From NCBI RefSeq assembly GCF_003160695.1, contig NZ_QGDD01000005.1, forward strand, positions 62,001 through 126,000: DNA of 64,000 nucleotides. The letters are read 5' to 3'. The notes below the pieces were generated by a model. It had not been told where the DNA came from. It saw only the letters and a list, made by a program, of their open reading frames with translations, and did not search any database. The DNA is from Nocardioides silvaticus. Its GTDB lineage: Bacteria; Actinomycetota; Actinomycetes; Propionibacteriales; Nocardioidaceae. The position numbers and the translations under genes are program-made. This document shows positions 31,601-37,331 of the stretch, piece after piece. The first letter of the stretch is position 1; each line of letters opens with the position of its first letter.

Positions 31601-31836
31601 GCCCGGTCGAGGATCCGGCGGACCTGACCGACGTACGTGCGCAGCGTGGTCGCCGCACCTGCGCTCGCGGCCTCGCCCCAGAGATGGTCGACCAGCCGGT
31701 CGACGGGGAGGATCTGCCCGCGGTGCAGCACGAGGGCGGCCAGGAGCTCACGTGGCTTCTGGCCGCCCATCGGGACCGGGTCGCCTGCGGGATCCCGCAC
31801 CAGCAGCGGGCCGAGGACGCCGAACGCGGGCTCCAT
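28603..31836 (-). CDS. Large SARP-type regulator: OmpR-like DNA-binding, BTAD, AAA ATPase and TPR-like domains
   Basis: A 1077-residue AfsR/LAL-like activator. Residues 1-95 form an OmpR/SARP winged helix (FGVLGPLLV ... RTYVGQVRRILD ... GYCFD), and 100-245 the bacterial transcriptional activation domain. Residues 300-560 are an AAA_16-type ATPase with Walker A GDAGTGKS at 327-334 and Walker B LVVEDLHWVD. The remaining 500 residues are helical TPR-like repeats. Such proteins bind direct heptamer repeats upstream of a weak -10 box and recruit RNA polymerase. The ATG at 31836 immediately precedes the conserved FGVLGPL. The gene follows the second collagen-like cassette by 52 bp on the same strand, and may be read from the same message. 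Confidence 0.93.
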   Translation of the reverse strand: MEPAFGVLGPLLVRDPAGDPVPMGGQKPRELLAALVLHRGQILPVDRLVDHLWGEAASAGAATTLRTYVGQVRRILDRAAVPATLESRGGGYCFDTDPTAVDAELFERQVREGQRVTATDGPAAADEVLGRALDLWRGDVLVDLGPPEFAAQAVLHLGELRLVAWETWLDAQLALGRHRAVVTRLQALVDEHPFRERFSAQLMLALYRSGRQADALAVSAATRLRLAEELGLDPSPELRDLETSMLQQDPDLDAVGAAEATQRWSTVSTAVSAAAAGPAAPGLEAHAARSLAQGHMELLEREHERARLSEAIAAAARGEGSGLAVAGDAGTGKSTLVQVACADGPRIRLLRSGCEALSTPRSLGPLRDIATEAGFTTVLGEDDVVLTQVCEDVLRALTEEPTVLVVEDLHWVDAATADVLRFVARRIGTAPLALLVTYREHEIGPRHPARQLLGDMANHERLSTLTLAPLSEDGVRRLVEGSGLDPHQVHRLAGGNPFFVTEIVKDPDRPLPRTVRDAVLARTADVTDADLEVLQLVATAPDRLDDRVLPVLDLDLSAFGRLEDTGLLTHARGGLAFRHELARQAIESTIPIGAAPRLHLRVVDALERAGVVEPAVLTHHAVAARDAERAHRYAIAAADESVRSGAHHEAAAFLQVAIDHLRSTDPAERAALLQRLSFEQYTVNTLPDAIASARATVPLWRAAGDEAGVAAAHERIAVMEYFSAHGDEAEDLADRAARIAADSGAKLAHGSALATRAFLAYHRSDLELAMACTQQAGALADEVDEEFLRSRAQLIQHFAALATDDPAAREPLAEHIEHVRLQGWDDMASTGYSQLVTLDLEHRRLSEADRVLATSLPFADERGIEICSYWQTSVRARLRHARGEWDDALADVEKVLEGTSMPVAHLWPSLVAALVSLRRTGEPDRSALGRAWELMRTIDEPLRRLPVFSALAEVMWLTGVPDDRVTGQAPQELAAVRTVRGAHWVVGELGAWLDRLGIPVERGSVPAPFALAAEGRTDEAAAWWAGNGEPYAEALVLADSGEERHRARAVRLMEDLGARAAAARVRDGMPVTPADRR

Positions 31837-31888
31837 GGCGGTCAGCGTAAGCGGCGCGGCGGCCACGTCCACCCGGATTCTGCTTCCT

Positions 31889-32404
31889 TTACGCGGGGAC
31901 GCACAGGACCCACCCGTAGACGCTCACCGGGACGTTGGCGTCGTTCCGCACCTCGACGGTCCAGTGGATCCCGTCGACGAAGGACAGCGCCGTCGTCACC
32001 GAGTCCGGCCGATCGGAGGAGACGCCTCCGCTGATGGACGCCTCGCCCGGCCCGCACTGGACCGTCCAGCGCAGCTGCTCCTTCGGCTGCACGGTGCGGG
32101 GGGCGTTGCGCTGGACCAGGCCGGGGAGCCCGTTGGCGCCGGGGAATCCCGGCAGGCCCCGGTCGCCCTGGGGGCCAGGCTCCAGGGCACCGACGTCGGT
32201 CGGGTCCAGGGAGCCGTCGCGCACGTCGCGACCGGTGAGGTTCTGGTCCCGGACGTCGACGCCGGCGACGGTGTCGTCCTTGATCCGCTTCCCGGTGATG
32301 AGCGCTCCGGCGGTGGCGCTGCCGGCGGTGAGCGCCAGCAGGAGCAGGGTCGCGACCAGCACGACGCGGACGCGCTCCGCGTTCGTCGCAGTCAGGATGC
32401 TCAT
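31889..32404 (-). CDS. Exported collagen-like protein, cassette 2 position C
   Basis: A 171-residue exported protein. A basic N-terminus and hydrophobic core (VVLVATLLLLALTAGSATA) form a signal peptide with possible AxA cleavage. Then comes the shared motif TGKRIKDDTVAGVDVRDQNLTGRDV, here a DL/DV-rich stretch resembling pentapeptide repeats, followed by a short collagen-like run (GPQGDRGLPGFPGANGLPG). The C-terminal domain is beta-rich with two cysteines, in VQCGPGE and VLCVPA. It is closely related to the protein at 33616-34122. The ATG overlaps the stop of position B (ATGA). The function is unknown; surface or matrix localisation is inferred. Confidence 0.85.
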   Translation of the reverse strand: MSILTATNAERVRVVLVATLLLLALTAGSATAGALITGKRIKDDTVAGVDVRDQNLTGRDVRDGSLDPTDVGALEPGPQGDRGLPGFPGANGLPGLVQRNAPRTVQPKEQLRWTVQCGPGEASISGGVSSDRPDSVTTALSFVDGIHWTVEVRNDANVPVSVYGWVLCVPA

Positions 32405-32955
32405 CAGCGCACCTCCGCGCAAGCGGCCCAGATGTCCACGCGCACCGTGACGGGGCTGTCGTTCTGGACCCGGGTGACCCAGGAGCGGCGCTCGTTGCCG
32501 ACGGTGCCGTACGGCGCGTTGTCGAGCACCCGGACCGGGCTTCCCTGAGCCGCGGCGGGGCCGCCGCTGACGGCCACCAGGCCCGGCGGGCAGGTTGCGG
32601 TCCGGACCCCCGAGGCGCCGGCGGCGAGGTCGAGGGTCGCCTCGGCGAAGTCCACGACCTCGAGGCCCGGAGCTCCGGTGGCTCCCAGGTCACCCTGGGG
32701 TCCCTTCGGACCGCGGACGTCCCCGGCGATGTCGACCGGGGTGATGCTGCTGCCCTCGACCTCGTCGGTCGTGATCGTCGCGTCCCGGACGTCCTTGGTC
32801 GTGACCGTGCCGTCCTTGATCTGCTTGCCGGTGACGAGTCCGGCCGCCTGCGCGCCGCCGGCGACACCGAGGGCCGTGCCGAGCACGCAGACGACGAGCA
32901 GCGAGCCGGTCAGGCGGCGGCCCTTCTCGATGGCCACCTTCCCCCTGGCGCTCAC
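32404..32955 (-). CDS. Exported collagen-like protein, cassette 2 position B
   Basis: A 183-residue exported protein starting at GTG 32955, which overlaps the stop of position A (GTGA). The signal peptide contains LTGSLLVVCVLGTALGVAGG and ends near AQA. The shared motif is VTGKQIKDGTVTTKDVRDATITTDEV, then a collagen-like stretch GPKGPQGDLGATGAPG, then a beta-rich C-terminal domain with CPPGLVAVSGG and the terminal WAACAEVR. The closest relative in the window is the protein at 34122-34700. The conserved Cys pair of the mature protein could form a disulfide. No catalytic motif is visible. Confidence 0.85.
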   Translation of the reverse strand: MSARGKVAIEKGRRLTGSLLVVCVLGTALGVAGGAQAAGLVTGKQIKDGTVTTKDVRDATITTDEVEGSSITPVDIAGDVRGPKGPQGDLGATGAPGLEVVDFAEATLDLAAGASGVRTATCPPGLVAVSGGPAAAQGSPVRVLDNAPYGTVGNERRSWVTRVQNDSPVTVRVDIWAACAEVR

Positions 32956-33497
32956 GGCGCCGTCACGCACAGCGCCCAGGCGTATCCGGCCACCGTGCCC
33001 TTCGCCTGGTTCTCGATCCCGACCCACCAGCCGGAGCCCGCGTCGTCGATCGGCGCCGACTCGGTCAGCAGGGTGATGGCCGACGTGCCGGCCGATCCCC
33101 CGCCCGAGATCACCCGGGTGCCGGAGGGGCACTTCGCCTCCCAGGTCCGGGTCGCGCCCTTGGGGATGCTCATCGGCTCGACGACGTAGACGAGACCGGC
33201 GCGGCCGGGCGTCCCGTCCACGCCCTGCTCGCCCTTCGGGCCGACCGGCCCGATCACGGGCATGGTGAAGTCGGACTGGGTGAGAGACCCGTCCTGGACG
33301 TCCCGGCCCTGCAGGCTCGCGTCCTTCAGGTCGGCGTTCGTGATCGATCCGTCCTTGATCTGCTTGCCCGTCACGACCACACCTGCGGTCGCGCTCCCGG
33401 CGAACCCGAGCAGCATGGTCGTCATGGCTGCGAGGACGAGAGCGCGACCCGATGTGGCTGGGTGGTGAGGGCGATCCGTTGCCCGTCGTACGGCCAT
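32952..33497 (-). CDS. Exported collagen-like protein, cassette 2 position A
   Basis: A 181-residue exported protein, first gene of the second cassette. The signal peptide contains ALVLAAMTTMLLGFAGSATA. It is followed by VTGKQIKDGSITNADLKDASLQGRDV, a collagen-like run (GPVGPKGEQGVDGTPG), and a C-terminal domain with KCPSGTRVISGGG and the terminal WALCVTAP. It strongly resembles the protein at 34697-35245 over the full length. The ATG 33497 has AAGGAG eight bp upstream. The gene has its own putative SARP-type promoter at 33534-33576. Confidence 0.87.
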   Translation of the reverse strand: MAVRRATDRPHHPATSGRALVLAAMTTMLLGFAGSATAGVVVTGKQIKDGSITNADLKDASLQGRDVQDGSLTQSDFTMPVIGPVGPKGEQGVDGTPGRAGLVYVVEPMSIPKGATRTWEAKCPSGTRVISGGGSAGTSAITLLTESAPIDDAGSGWWVGIENQAKGTVAGYAWALCVTAP

Positions 33498-33533
33498 CGT
33501 GGTGCTCCTTGGTGGTTGCCTTGTGGTGGCACC

Positions 33534-33576
33534 ACGGTTGCCGTCGGACGTGGAAGAGCCGTGGAGGTCTCGTGGA
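33534..33576 (-). promoter_or_regulatory. Putative SARP box and -10 element of collagen-like cassette 2
   Basis: On the plus strand ACGTGGA (33548-33554), CCGTGGA (33559-33565) and TCGTGGA (33570-33576) recur every 11 bp. Toward the gene, exactly 8 bp later, is AACCGT (33539-33534), a -10-like hexamer nearly identical to that of cassette 1. The block ends 50 bp before the start codon of position A. Confidence 0.6.
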
Positions 33577-33615
33577 CCTCCGGACGACGCGGCCCGGCCT
33601 ACTCGACGGGAGCTG

Positions 33616-34122
33616 CTAGACCGGGATGCACATCGCCCAGCCGTGGACGCGGACCTGCGTCGTCGAGTCGTTGAGGACCTCGACCGACCAGAAGAAGCCG
33701 TCGGCGAAGGAGCGCACGACCGTGACCAGGTCGGGACGCTCGGAGGACACCCCGCCGCTGACGGCAGCCTCGCCGGTGTTGCAGAAGACCACCCACGACA
33801 GTTGCTCGCCCGGCTCGAGGGTGCGCGGGGCACTGCGCTGGACGAGGCCCGGCACCCCGTCGGCCCCGGGATAGCCGGGGGCCCCGGCGTCGCCCTTGGG
33901 GCCGGGCGCGAGTCCGCCCACGTCGTTGATGGTCAGCTTCCCGTCGCCGACGTCGGCGCCGGTCAGGTTCTGGTCGCGGACGTCGACGCCGGCGACGGTG
34001 CCGTCCTTGATCCGGGCCCCGGTGATGAGGGCGCCGGCCGTCGCGCTGCCCGCCGTGACCCCCAGCAGCAGCAGGGCGGCGACCAGCACGAAGCGGACGC
34101 GCCGCAGGTTCCTGCCGCCCAT
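33616..34122 (-). CDS. Exported collagen-like protein, cassette 1 position C
   Basis: A 168-residue exported protein. The N-terminus MGGRNLRRVR and the hydrophobic core FVLVAALLLLGVTAGSATA form a signal peptide. It then has TGARIKDGTVAGVDVRDQNL, a collagen-like segment GPKGDAGAPGYPGADGVPG, and a beta-rich domain with VVFCNTGEAAVSGGVSS and the terminal WAMCIPV. The start ATG 34122 overlaps the stop of position B (ATGA). It is the last gene of cassette 1; 118 bp separate its stop from the start of cassette 2. The paralogue is at 31889-32404. Confidence 0.85.
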   Translation of the reverse strand: MGGRNLRRVRFVLVAALLLLGVTAGSATAGALITGARIKDGTVAGVDVRDQNLTGADVGDGKLTINDVGGLAPGPKGDAGAPGYPGADGVPGLVQRSAPRTLEPGEQLSWVVFCNTGEAAVSGGVSSERPDLVTVVRSFADGFFWSVEVLNDSTTQVRVHGWAMCIPV

Positions 34123-34700
34123 CACTTCACCTCCGCGCAGATGGCCCAGGTCTGGGTGTGGACGGTGATCGTGGTGTTGTTGCGGACCCGCGCCACCCAC
34201 GAGCCGCGCTCGGCACCGGTCGGCCCGAGCGGCGCGCTCTCGAGCACCCACAGCCGGCGCCCCGGCCGCTGGGTGAAGGCACCGCCGCCGACCGCGATCA
34301 GGCCCGGGTCGCAGGTCGCGACGAACGTGGCGACCCCTCCGGGGGGCAGGTCGACCGCCGGCGCTGCGGCGAAGCTGTGGAAGGCGAGACCCGGGGCACC
34401 GGTCAGTCCCTGCTCGCCCTGCGGGCCCTTCGGGCCGCTGATCTCGCCCGTGATGTCGGCAGGCGTGATGCTGCCGTTCGCCACGTCCTCGGTGCCGACG
34501 GTGCCGTTGCGGACGTCCTTCGTCGTGACGGTCGCGTCCTTGATCTGCTGACCGGTGATCAGGCCGGCGGCGTGGGCGCCGCCGGTGACACCCAGCGCCG
34601 CGCCGAGTGCGCCGACGACCAGCGTCGATGCCGCCAGCTTGCGGAACTTCTCGTGCTTCATGTCCTCCTCCTTCTTCCTGGTGCGGGCTGCGGTGCTCAT
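34122..34700 (-). CDS. Exported collagen-like protein, cassette 1 position B
   Basis: A 192-residue exported protein. The chosen ATG at 34700 overlaps the stop of position A (ATGA); an internal ATG at 34661 (MKHEKFRKL) has a strong AGGAGG and gives a more ordinary signal peptide, and may be the true start. The hydrophobic core is STLVVGALGAALGVTGG. After it come ITGQQIKDATVTTKDVRNGTV, the collagen-like run GPKGPQGEQGLTGAPG, and a beta-rich domain with TCDPGLIAVGGG and the terminal WAICAEVK. Its paralogue is at 32404-32955. Confidence 0.85.
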   Translation of the reverse strand: MSTAARTRKKEEDMKHEKFRKLAASTLVVGALGAALGVTGGAHAAGLITGQQIKDATVTTKDVRNGTVGTEDVANGSITPADITGEISGPKGPQGEQGLTGAPGLAFHSFAAAPAVDLPPGGVATFVATCDPGLIAVGGGAFTQRPGRRLWVLESAPLGPTGAERGSWVARVRNNTTITVHTQTWAICAEVK

Positions 34701-35245
34701 GACGCGGCCACGCACAGCGCCCAGGCATAGCCCGTGATGCTGCTGTTGGTCTCGTTGCGGATGCCGACCCACCAGCCGGTGCCGGCGTCGTCGATCGGCG
34801 CGGTCTCCGTCAGGAGGGCGATGCCGGTGGTGGCGGCGGAGCCCCCTCCGGAGAGCACGCGGGTGCCGGCGGGGCACTTCGCGCCCCAGGTCCGGGTGGC
34901 CTTCTTCGGGATCGCCATCGGCTCGATGACGTAGACGAGCCCGGCGCTGCCCGGCGTTCCCTGCGGACCCTGGTCGCCCTTCGGGCCCGAGGGGCCGATG
35001 ACGAGGGTGTCGAAGTCGTCCTGGGTCAGGGCCGCGTCGCGGAAGTCCTGCCCCTGCAGGTCGGCGTCACGCAGGTCCGCGCTGGTGATCGTCCCGTCCT
35101 TGATCTGCTTGCCGGTGACGACCACACCTGCGGTCGCACTGCCGGCGAAGCCGAGCAGGAGGGTCGTCGCGGCGACGAGCGCGAGGGCTCGGCCGCGTCG
35201 GGAAGGGGTGTGGCGAGGGTGTTCCCTCGCCCTCGGTGGCGCCAT
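34697..35245 (-). CDS. Exported collagen-like protein, cassette 1 position A
   Basis: A 182-residue exported protein, first gene of the first cassette. The basic leader MAPPRAREHPRHTPSRRGR and core ALALVAATTLLLGFAGSATA form a signal peptide. Then follow VTGKQIKDGTITSADLRDADLQGQDF with pentapeptide-like ADL/DF spacing, the collagen-like stretch GPSGPKGDQGPQGTPG, and a C-terminal domain with KCPAGTRVLSGGGS and WALCVAAS. ATG 35245 has AGGAG eight bp upstream. A SARP-type promoter lies at 35284-35326. Function is unknown; the collagen-like run is too short for a long triple helix but may trimerise. Confidence 0.87.
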   Translation of the reverse strand: MAPPRAREHPRHTPSRRGRALALVAATTLLLGFAGSATAGVVVTGKQIKDGTITSADLRDADLQGQDFRDAALTQDDFDTLVIGPSGPKGDQGPQGTPGSAGLVYVIEPMAIPKKATRTWGAKCPAGTRVLSGGGSAATTGIALLTETAPIDDAGTGWWVGIRNETNSSITGYAWALCVAAS

Positions 35246-35283
35246 GGTGGTGCTCCTGGGTCTCGTCGATGGATGTCGAGACC

Positions 35284-35326
35284 ACGGTCCCCACCGCGGG
35301 TTGAGTCCGGGTTGAGTCCCCGTTGA
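35284..35326 (-). promoter_or_regulatory. Putative SARP box and -10 element of collagen-like cassette 1
   Basis: On the plus strand GGGTTGA (35298-35304), GGGTTGA (35309-35315) and CCGTTGA (35320-35326) recur every 11 bp with 4-bp spacers, the first spacer and second spacer both GTCC. Toward the gene, exactly 8 bp later, is GACCGT (35289-35284), a -10-like hexamer. The block ends 52 bp before the start codon of position A. Confidence 0.65.
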
Positions 35327-35362
35327 CCGTTCCGCGCGCGGCGGACCGGCCGGCCGGAGCGG

Positions 35363-36115
35363 CTAGCCGAGCCGGTCCTCCGGCCCCCGCGGGAGGATCA
35401 CGGCGGCGATGCCGGGCCAGGCGTCGTCGATGAGCGCGGCCATGTCGAAGTCGGTGGCGCGTCGTACGTACGGCTTGGCGAGCTCGGTGCGCACGACCTT
35501 CACCAGGAACCGGCGCAGCTCGCTCTCGAGGCCGGCGAGCTTCTGCAGCACCGCGCCGCGCCGGGTGTCGCTCTGCAGGGTGAGTGCGACCTCGTCGTCG
35601 GCCGGCACCGTGATGTCGATGCGCACCCGCAGCGGCGCGATGGTGTGCACGGTCAGGATGATCGGCACGACGACGTCGGCGGTGAACCGGTGCTTGTCGA
35701 CCCGGAGGTCGACGTCGAAGACCACGCTGATCGGGAGGAACACCCGGTAGGAGAGCAGGTCGCCGGGGATCTCCTCGCCCTTGCACTGCCGGAAGGTGCC
35801 GATCGCGCTGACGGTCGCGGCCCTGCGACCCGGGCCGGCGCCGATCGGGCCGAGCCTGATCTCCGGGCCGAGCAGCTCGTTGACCATCGTCAGGATGCGG
35901 TCCTTGTGGAGCACCCGGCGGACGTACGCGGCGCCGAACTCCTCGTAGGAGATCTCCTGCTGCTCGGCCTCGGTCGGCCGGCCGCCGATCGCGACCGGCT
36001 CGTCCGCCGTCGCCGGGTCGACCTTGGCGAACCCGCTGAGCTCGTCGGCGCTGAGCACGACCACCTCGAGCAGTGCCTCGACGGAGTCGTCCTGCTGCCG
36101 GCCTGCCTCGGTCAT
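35363..36115 (-). CDS. Conserved-looking cytosolic protein, function unknown
   Basis: A 250-residue protein that I do not assign to a family. Residues 1-60 are acidic and look disordered. A charged helix-like section follows (YEEFGAAYVRRVLHKDRILTMVNELL). The centre, about 95-185, alternates hydrophobic and polar residues in long beta strands (VFLPISVVFDVDLRVDK, VVVPIILTVHT, LRVRIDITVPADDEVAL) as in a lipid-binding or beta-sandwich domain. The C-terminal part is helical. There is no signal peptide or transmembrane helix. The start ATG 36115 follows an upstream stretch without coding character. It lies upstream of cassette 1 on the same strand, 117 bp away, and downstream of the fah gene. Confidence 0.7.
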   Translation of the reverse strand: MTEAGRQQDDSVEALLEVVVLSADELSGFAKVDPATADEPVAIGGRPTEAEQQEISYEEFGAAYVRRVLHKDRILTMVNELLGPEIRLGPIGAGPGRRAATVSAIGTFRQCKGEEIPGDLLSYRVFLPISVVFDVDLRVDKHRFTADVVVPIILTVHTIAPLRVRIDITVPADDEVALTLQSDTRRGAVLQKLAGLESELRRFLVKVVRTELAKPYVRRATDFDMAALIDDAWPGIAAVILPRGPEDRLG

Positions 36116-36182
36116 TCGCGCGAGTCTAGCCACCGGGGGAGGCGAATCCCGCACCAGTGCGGGCAATTCTCCTCCTCACTCC

Positions 36183-37331
36183 TCACCCCGGAACGATGCG
36201 ACCGCGCACCTCGCCCAGCTCGAGGGACCCGCCGCCGACCGCGGGAGCGGTCGCGGTGATCACGACCTCGTCCCCGTCCTCGAGGAAGGTGCGGACGCTG
36301 CCGTCGGGCAGCGTGATCGGCTCGGTGCCGTTCCACGAGAGCTCGACGAGGGAACCGCGTTGGTGGGGCTCCGGGCCGCTGACCGTGCCGGAGGCGAACA
36401 GGTCGCCGGTGCGCAGCGACGCCCCGTTGACGGTGAGGTGCGCCAGCTGCTGCGCGGCCGTCCAGTACATCTGCGCGAACGGCGGCTCCGCCACCAGGTG
36501 GCCGTTCAGCCGCACCGCCAGCCGCAGGTCCAGGCCGTACGGCGACGCGCCGGTGTCGTCGAGGTAGGGCAGCGGACGCGGGTCCCGGGGCGGTGGTGCG
36601 ACCCGGGCCGCCTCGAGAGCGGAGAGCGGCGTCACCCACGCAGAGACCGAGGTGGCGAAGGACTTGCCGAGGAACGGTCCGAGCGGCTGGTACTCCCAGG
36701 CCTGGATGTCCCGCGCCGACCAGTCGTTGACGAGGCAGACGCCGAACACGTGGTCGGCGAACGCCCCCAGGGGGACGGGGGTCCCGAGCGCCGAGGGGGT
36801 GCCGACGACGAACCCGACCTCCGCCTCGATGTCCAGCTTCACCGTGGGCCCGAACACCGGGTCCCCGGTGGTCGAGCTTGTCGAGACCCGCTGCCCGCGC
36901 GGCCGGACGACGTCGGTGCCGGAGACGACGACCGTGCCGGCCCGGCCGTGGTAGCCGACCGGCAGGTGCTTCCAGCTCGCCGGCAGCTCGGGCTGACCGG
37001 GGCGGAGGATCCGCCCGAGGTTCCGGGCGTGGTGCTCGGAGGAGTAGAAGTCGACGTAGTCGGCGACCGTGAACGGGAGCCGGAGCCGGACGTCGGCCAG
37101 GTCGTGGAGGTGCTCCTCCGGCGGCTCCAGCACGGCGACCGCGGCGGCCAGCTCGGTCCACACCACCCGCCCCGCGGCGAGCAGCCGGTCGAGGTTCGGG
37201 CCGGCGACCCGCTCGGACAGGGCGCGGTCGAGCGCCGGCGCGAGGTCGAGCACCCGGTCGCCGTACCGCATCCCGAGCCGGGCGACGCCGTCCCTCTCGA
37301 ACGACCCGAGGGCCGGACCGCCAGGGATCAC
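36183..37331 (-). CDS. fahA: Fumarylacetoacetase
   Basis: A 382-residue fumarylacetoacetate hydrolase, last step of the homogentisate pathway, giving fumarate and acetoacetate. The N-terminal SH3-like domain contains RLGMRYGDRVLDL; the catalytic beta-roll has YVDFYSSEHHARNLGRI, the metal-binding segment LDIEAEVGFVVG, VNDWSARDIQAWEYQPLGPFLGKSF, and GTVSGPEPHQRGSL. The GTG 37331 overlaps the hmgA stop by 4 bp and was preferred to GTG 37349. An in-frame 22-bp repeat element encodes the variable-loop residues around RVSTSSTTG just before DPVFGP. Confidence 0.93.
   Translation of the reverse strand: MIPGGPALGSFERDGVARLGMRYGDRVLDLAPALDRALSERVAGPNLDRLLAAGRVVWTELAAAVAVLEPPEEHLHDLADVRLRLPFTVADYVDFYSSEHHARNLGRILRPGQPELPASWKHLPVGYHGRAGTVVVSGTDVVRPRGQRVSTSSTTGDPVFGPTVKLDIEAEVGFVVGTPSALGTPVPLGAFADHVFGVCLVNDWSARDIQAWEYQPLGPFLGKSFATSVSAWVTPLSALEAARVAPPPRDPRPLPYLDDTGASPYGLDLRLAVRLNGHLVAEPPFAQMYWTAAQQLAHLTVNGASLRTGDLFASGTVSGPEPHQRGSLVELSWNGTEPITLPDGSVRTFLEDGDEVVITATAPAVGGGSLELGEVRGRIVPG
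36867..36888. repeat. 22-bp palindromic repeat inside fahA
   Basis: GGTGGTCGAGCTTGTCGAGACC lies in frame within fahA. It is an imperfect palindrome and the same as the intergenic copy at 38573-38594 except for one base. It encodes, on the minus strand, the stretch VSTSST in a loop that varies between fumarylacetoacetases. Confidence 0.75.

Noticed and set aside
28702..32034. A 1110-residue frame antisense to the SARP gene
   Set aside because: Shadow of a genuine gene with full domain structure on the other strand; no recognisable domain in the shadow.
32404..33132. Longer forms of the collagen-like proteins with Arg/His-rich N-termini
   Set aside because: The extensions overlap the preceding genes heavily and lack signal peptides; starts at 4-bp overlaps give proper signal peptides.
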